This document shows, one piece after another, positions 63,383 through 64,000 of a stretch of 64,000 nucleotides of DNA (position 1 is the stretch's first letter; each line of letters begins with the position of its first letter). Under the pieces are notes generated by a model. That model saw nothing but the letters and a program-made list of their open reading frames with translations, did not search any database and was not told the DNA's origin. A program made the position numbers and the translations under genes. This stretch comes from Alcanivoracaceae bacterium (GTDB lineage: Bacteria; Pseudomonadota; Gammaproteobacteria; Pseudomonadales; Alcanivoracaceae), in NCBI GenBank assembly GCA_023146255.1, contig JAGLCJ010000003.1:124001-188000 (forward strand), written 5' to 3'.

Positions 63383-64000
63383 TGATGAACTGCTGCGCTA
63401 CAGCCGCCAGATCCTGCTGCCGGAAATTGATCTGGCCGGGCAGGACAAGCTGCGTGAGGCATCGGTGCTGATTGTCGGTGCCGGTGGGCTTGCCAATCCG
63501 GCGGCCCTGCATCTGGCCGGTGCCGGCGTGCAGCGTTTACTGATCGCTGATGGCGACACACTGGAGATTTCCAATCTGCATCGACAGATTGGCTTTCGTG
63601 AAGCGGATATTGGCAGCAACAAGGCGCAAGCTCTTGCCGCCCAACTTGCTGCCTTGAATGCTGATGTGGAGGTAAGCGCGCATCCGGGCTACGTCGATGA
63701 AAGCTGGCTGGCTTCAGTGGTACCGTTTGTCGATGTGGTGCTCGACTGCAGCGACAACTTCGCCACCCGAACCCTGGTCAATGCTGCCTGCGTCACGGCA
63801 AAAAAACCGCTGGTGTCCGGCGCTGCTATTCGTTTCAGTGGCCAGCTGGCGGTATTTGATCTGCGTCGTGAGGATGCTGCCTGCTACGCCTGTCTGTATG
63901 GCGACGGTGACAGTGCTGATGAACTGTGCAGTGAATCCGGCATTGCCGGTCCGGTGGTCGGTGTGATCGGCACTTTGCAGGCATTGCAGGCGATCAGGTT
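63372..64000 (+). CDS. moeB: MoeB/ThiF family adenylyltransferase, 3' truncated
   Basis: An open frame of 209 codons runs off the right edge. It starts MLSDDELLRYSRQILLPEID, with the ATP-binding GAGGLANPAALHLAGAGV, RQIGF, DCSDNF and one zinc Cys pair (CYACLYG). MoeB adenylates MoaD for molybdenum cofactor synthesis; ThiF or HesA cannot be excluded without the C-terminus. ATG 63372 overlaps prmC by 11 bases. Confidence 0.9.
   Translation, partial: MLSDDELLRYSRQILLPEIDLAGQDKLREASVLIVGAGGLANPAALHLAGAGVQRLLIADGDTLEISNLHRQIGFREADIGSNKAQALAAQLAALNADVEVSAHPGYVDESWLASVVPFVDVVLDCSDNFATRTLVNAACVTAKKPLVSGAAIRFSGQLAVFDLRREDAACYACLYGDGDSADELCSESGIAGPVVGVIGTLQALQAIR

Overview
The window reads as chromosomal DNA of a free-living, aerobic gammaproteobacterium. 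The evidence is conserved gene order: prs, rplY, pth and ychF near tRNA-Gln, ispE, lolB, hemA, prfA and prmC; the miaB-ybeZ-ybeY-ybeX cluster; RhlB and RapA; and a Pseudomonas-type aa3 oxidase locus with a cytochrome c domain fused to subunit II. A Pseudomonadales/Oceanospirillales relative is plausible, but I cannot fix a genus. There is no phage, plasmid, insertion sequence, rRNA operon or CRISPR array.

Layout. 1-3453: an exported DUF4331 protein, a small lipoprotein and a truncated exported protein, divergent from an ECF sigma factor and its RskA-type anti-sigma factor. 3426-6589: a compact sulfur (persulfide) operon of an MBL-fold hydrolase, a DUF442-type sulfurtransferase/phosphatase-like protein and a SulP transporter, behind a promoter whose spacer carries a CsoR/CstR-like palindrome. 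6688-14920: lnt, ybeX, ybeY, ybeZ and miaB, interrupted by a B-box/TPR membrane protein and a catalytically degenerate rhomboid-like protein. 15003-16946: a SCO/PCu(A)C copper-delivery pair plus a secreted EEP-fold phosphohydrolase. 17044-30725: envelope and housekeeping genes (TorF- and OmpW-type outer-membrane proteins, carboxypeptidase, PIN-PhoH, rhlB, SDR, PlsC, START-like protein, GGDEF-EAL protein, membrane-anchored cold-shock protein). 30841-33386: an M48 peptidase with LemA. 33491-43111: heme A synthesis and cytochrome c oxidase assembly genes on the minus strand, and the coxB-coxA-ctaG-coxC operon on the plus strand behind a strongly structured leader of about 400 bases. 43198-50908: rapA, a dienelactone hydrolase, a periplasmic glutathione peroxidase and ahpC-ahpF. 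51004-64000: tRNA-Met, ychF, pth, rplY, prs, tRNA-Gln, ispE, lolB, a TPR lipoprotein, hemA, prfA, prmC and the start of moeB.

The most unusual structure is a family of four hairpin elements of about 112-114 bases, arranged as two convergent pairs (52807-53095 and 55398-55668) in the ychF/GST and rplY/prs gaps. Each has a core of about 50 bases between two long inverted arms. The arm ends are fixed (outer GGC, inner CCGGGAC), but the roughly 20 bases between them differ completely from copy to copy while still matching their partner arm exactly (one mismatch in copy B). Three copies share one core and the fourth has a different one. This looks like a mobile or regulatory hairpin family with exchangeable stems. 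Its mechanism is unknown to me and it is the best candidate here for an undescribed system.

Functional themes: respiratory copper and heme A supply (SCO, PCuAC, ctaA, ctaB, SURF1, ctaG), peroxide and sulfane-sulfur defence (ahpCF, GPx, MBL/DUF442/SulP), lipoprotein and envelope maintenance (lnt, lolB, plsC, OMPs), and translation/RNA metabolism (rhlB, rapA, miaB, ybeY, pth, prfA, prmC, hemA).
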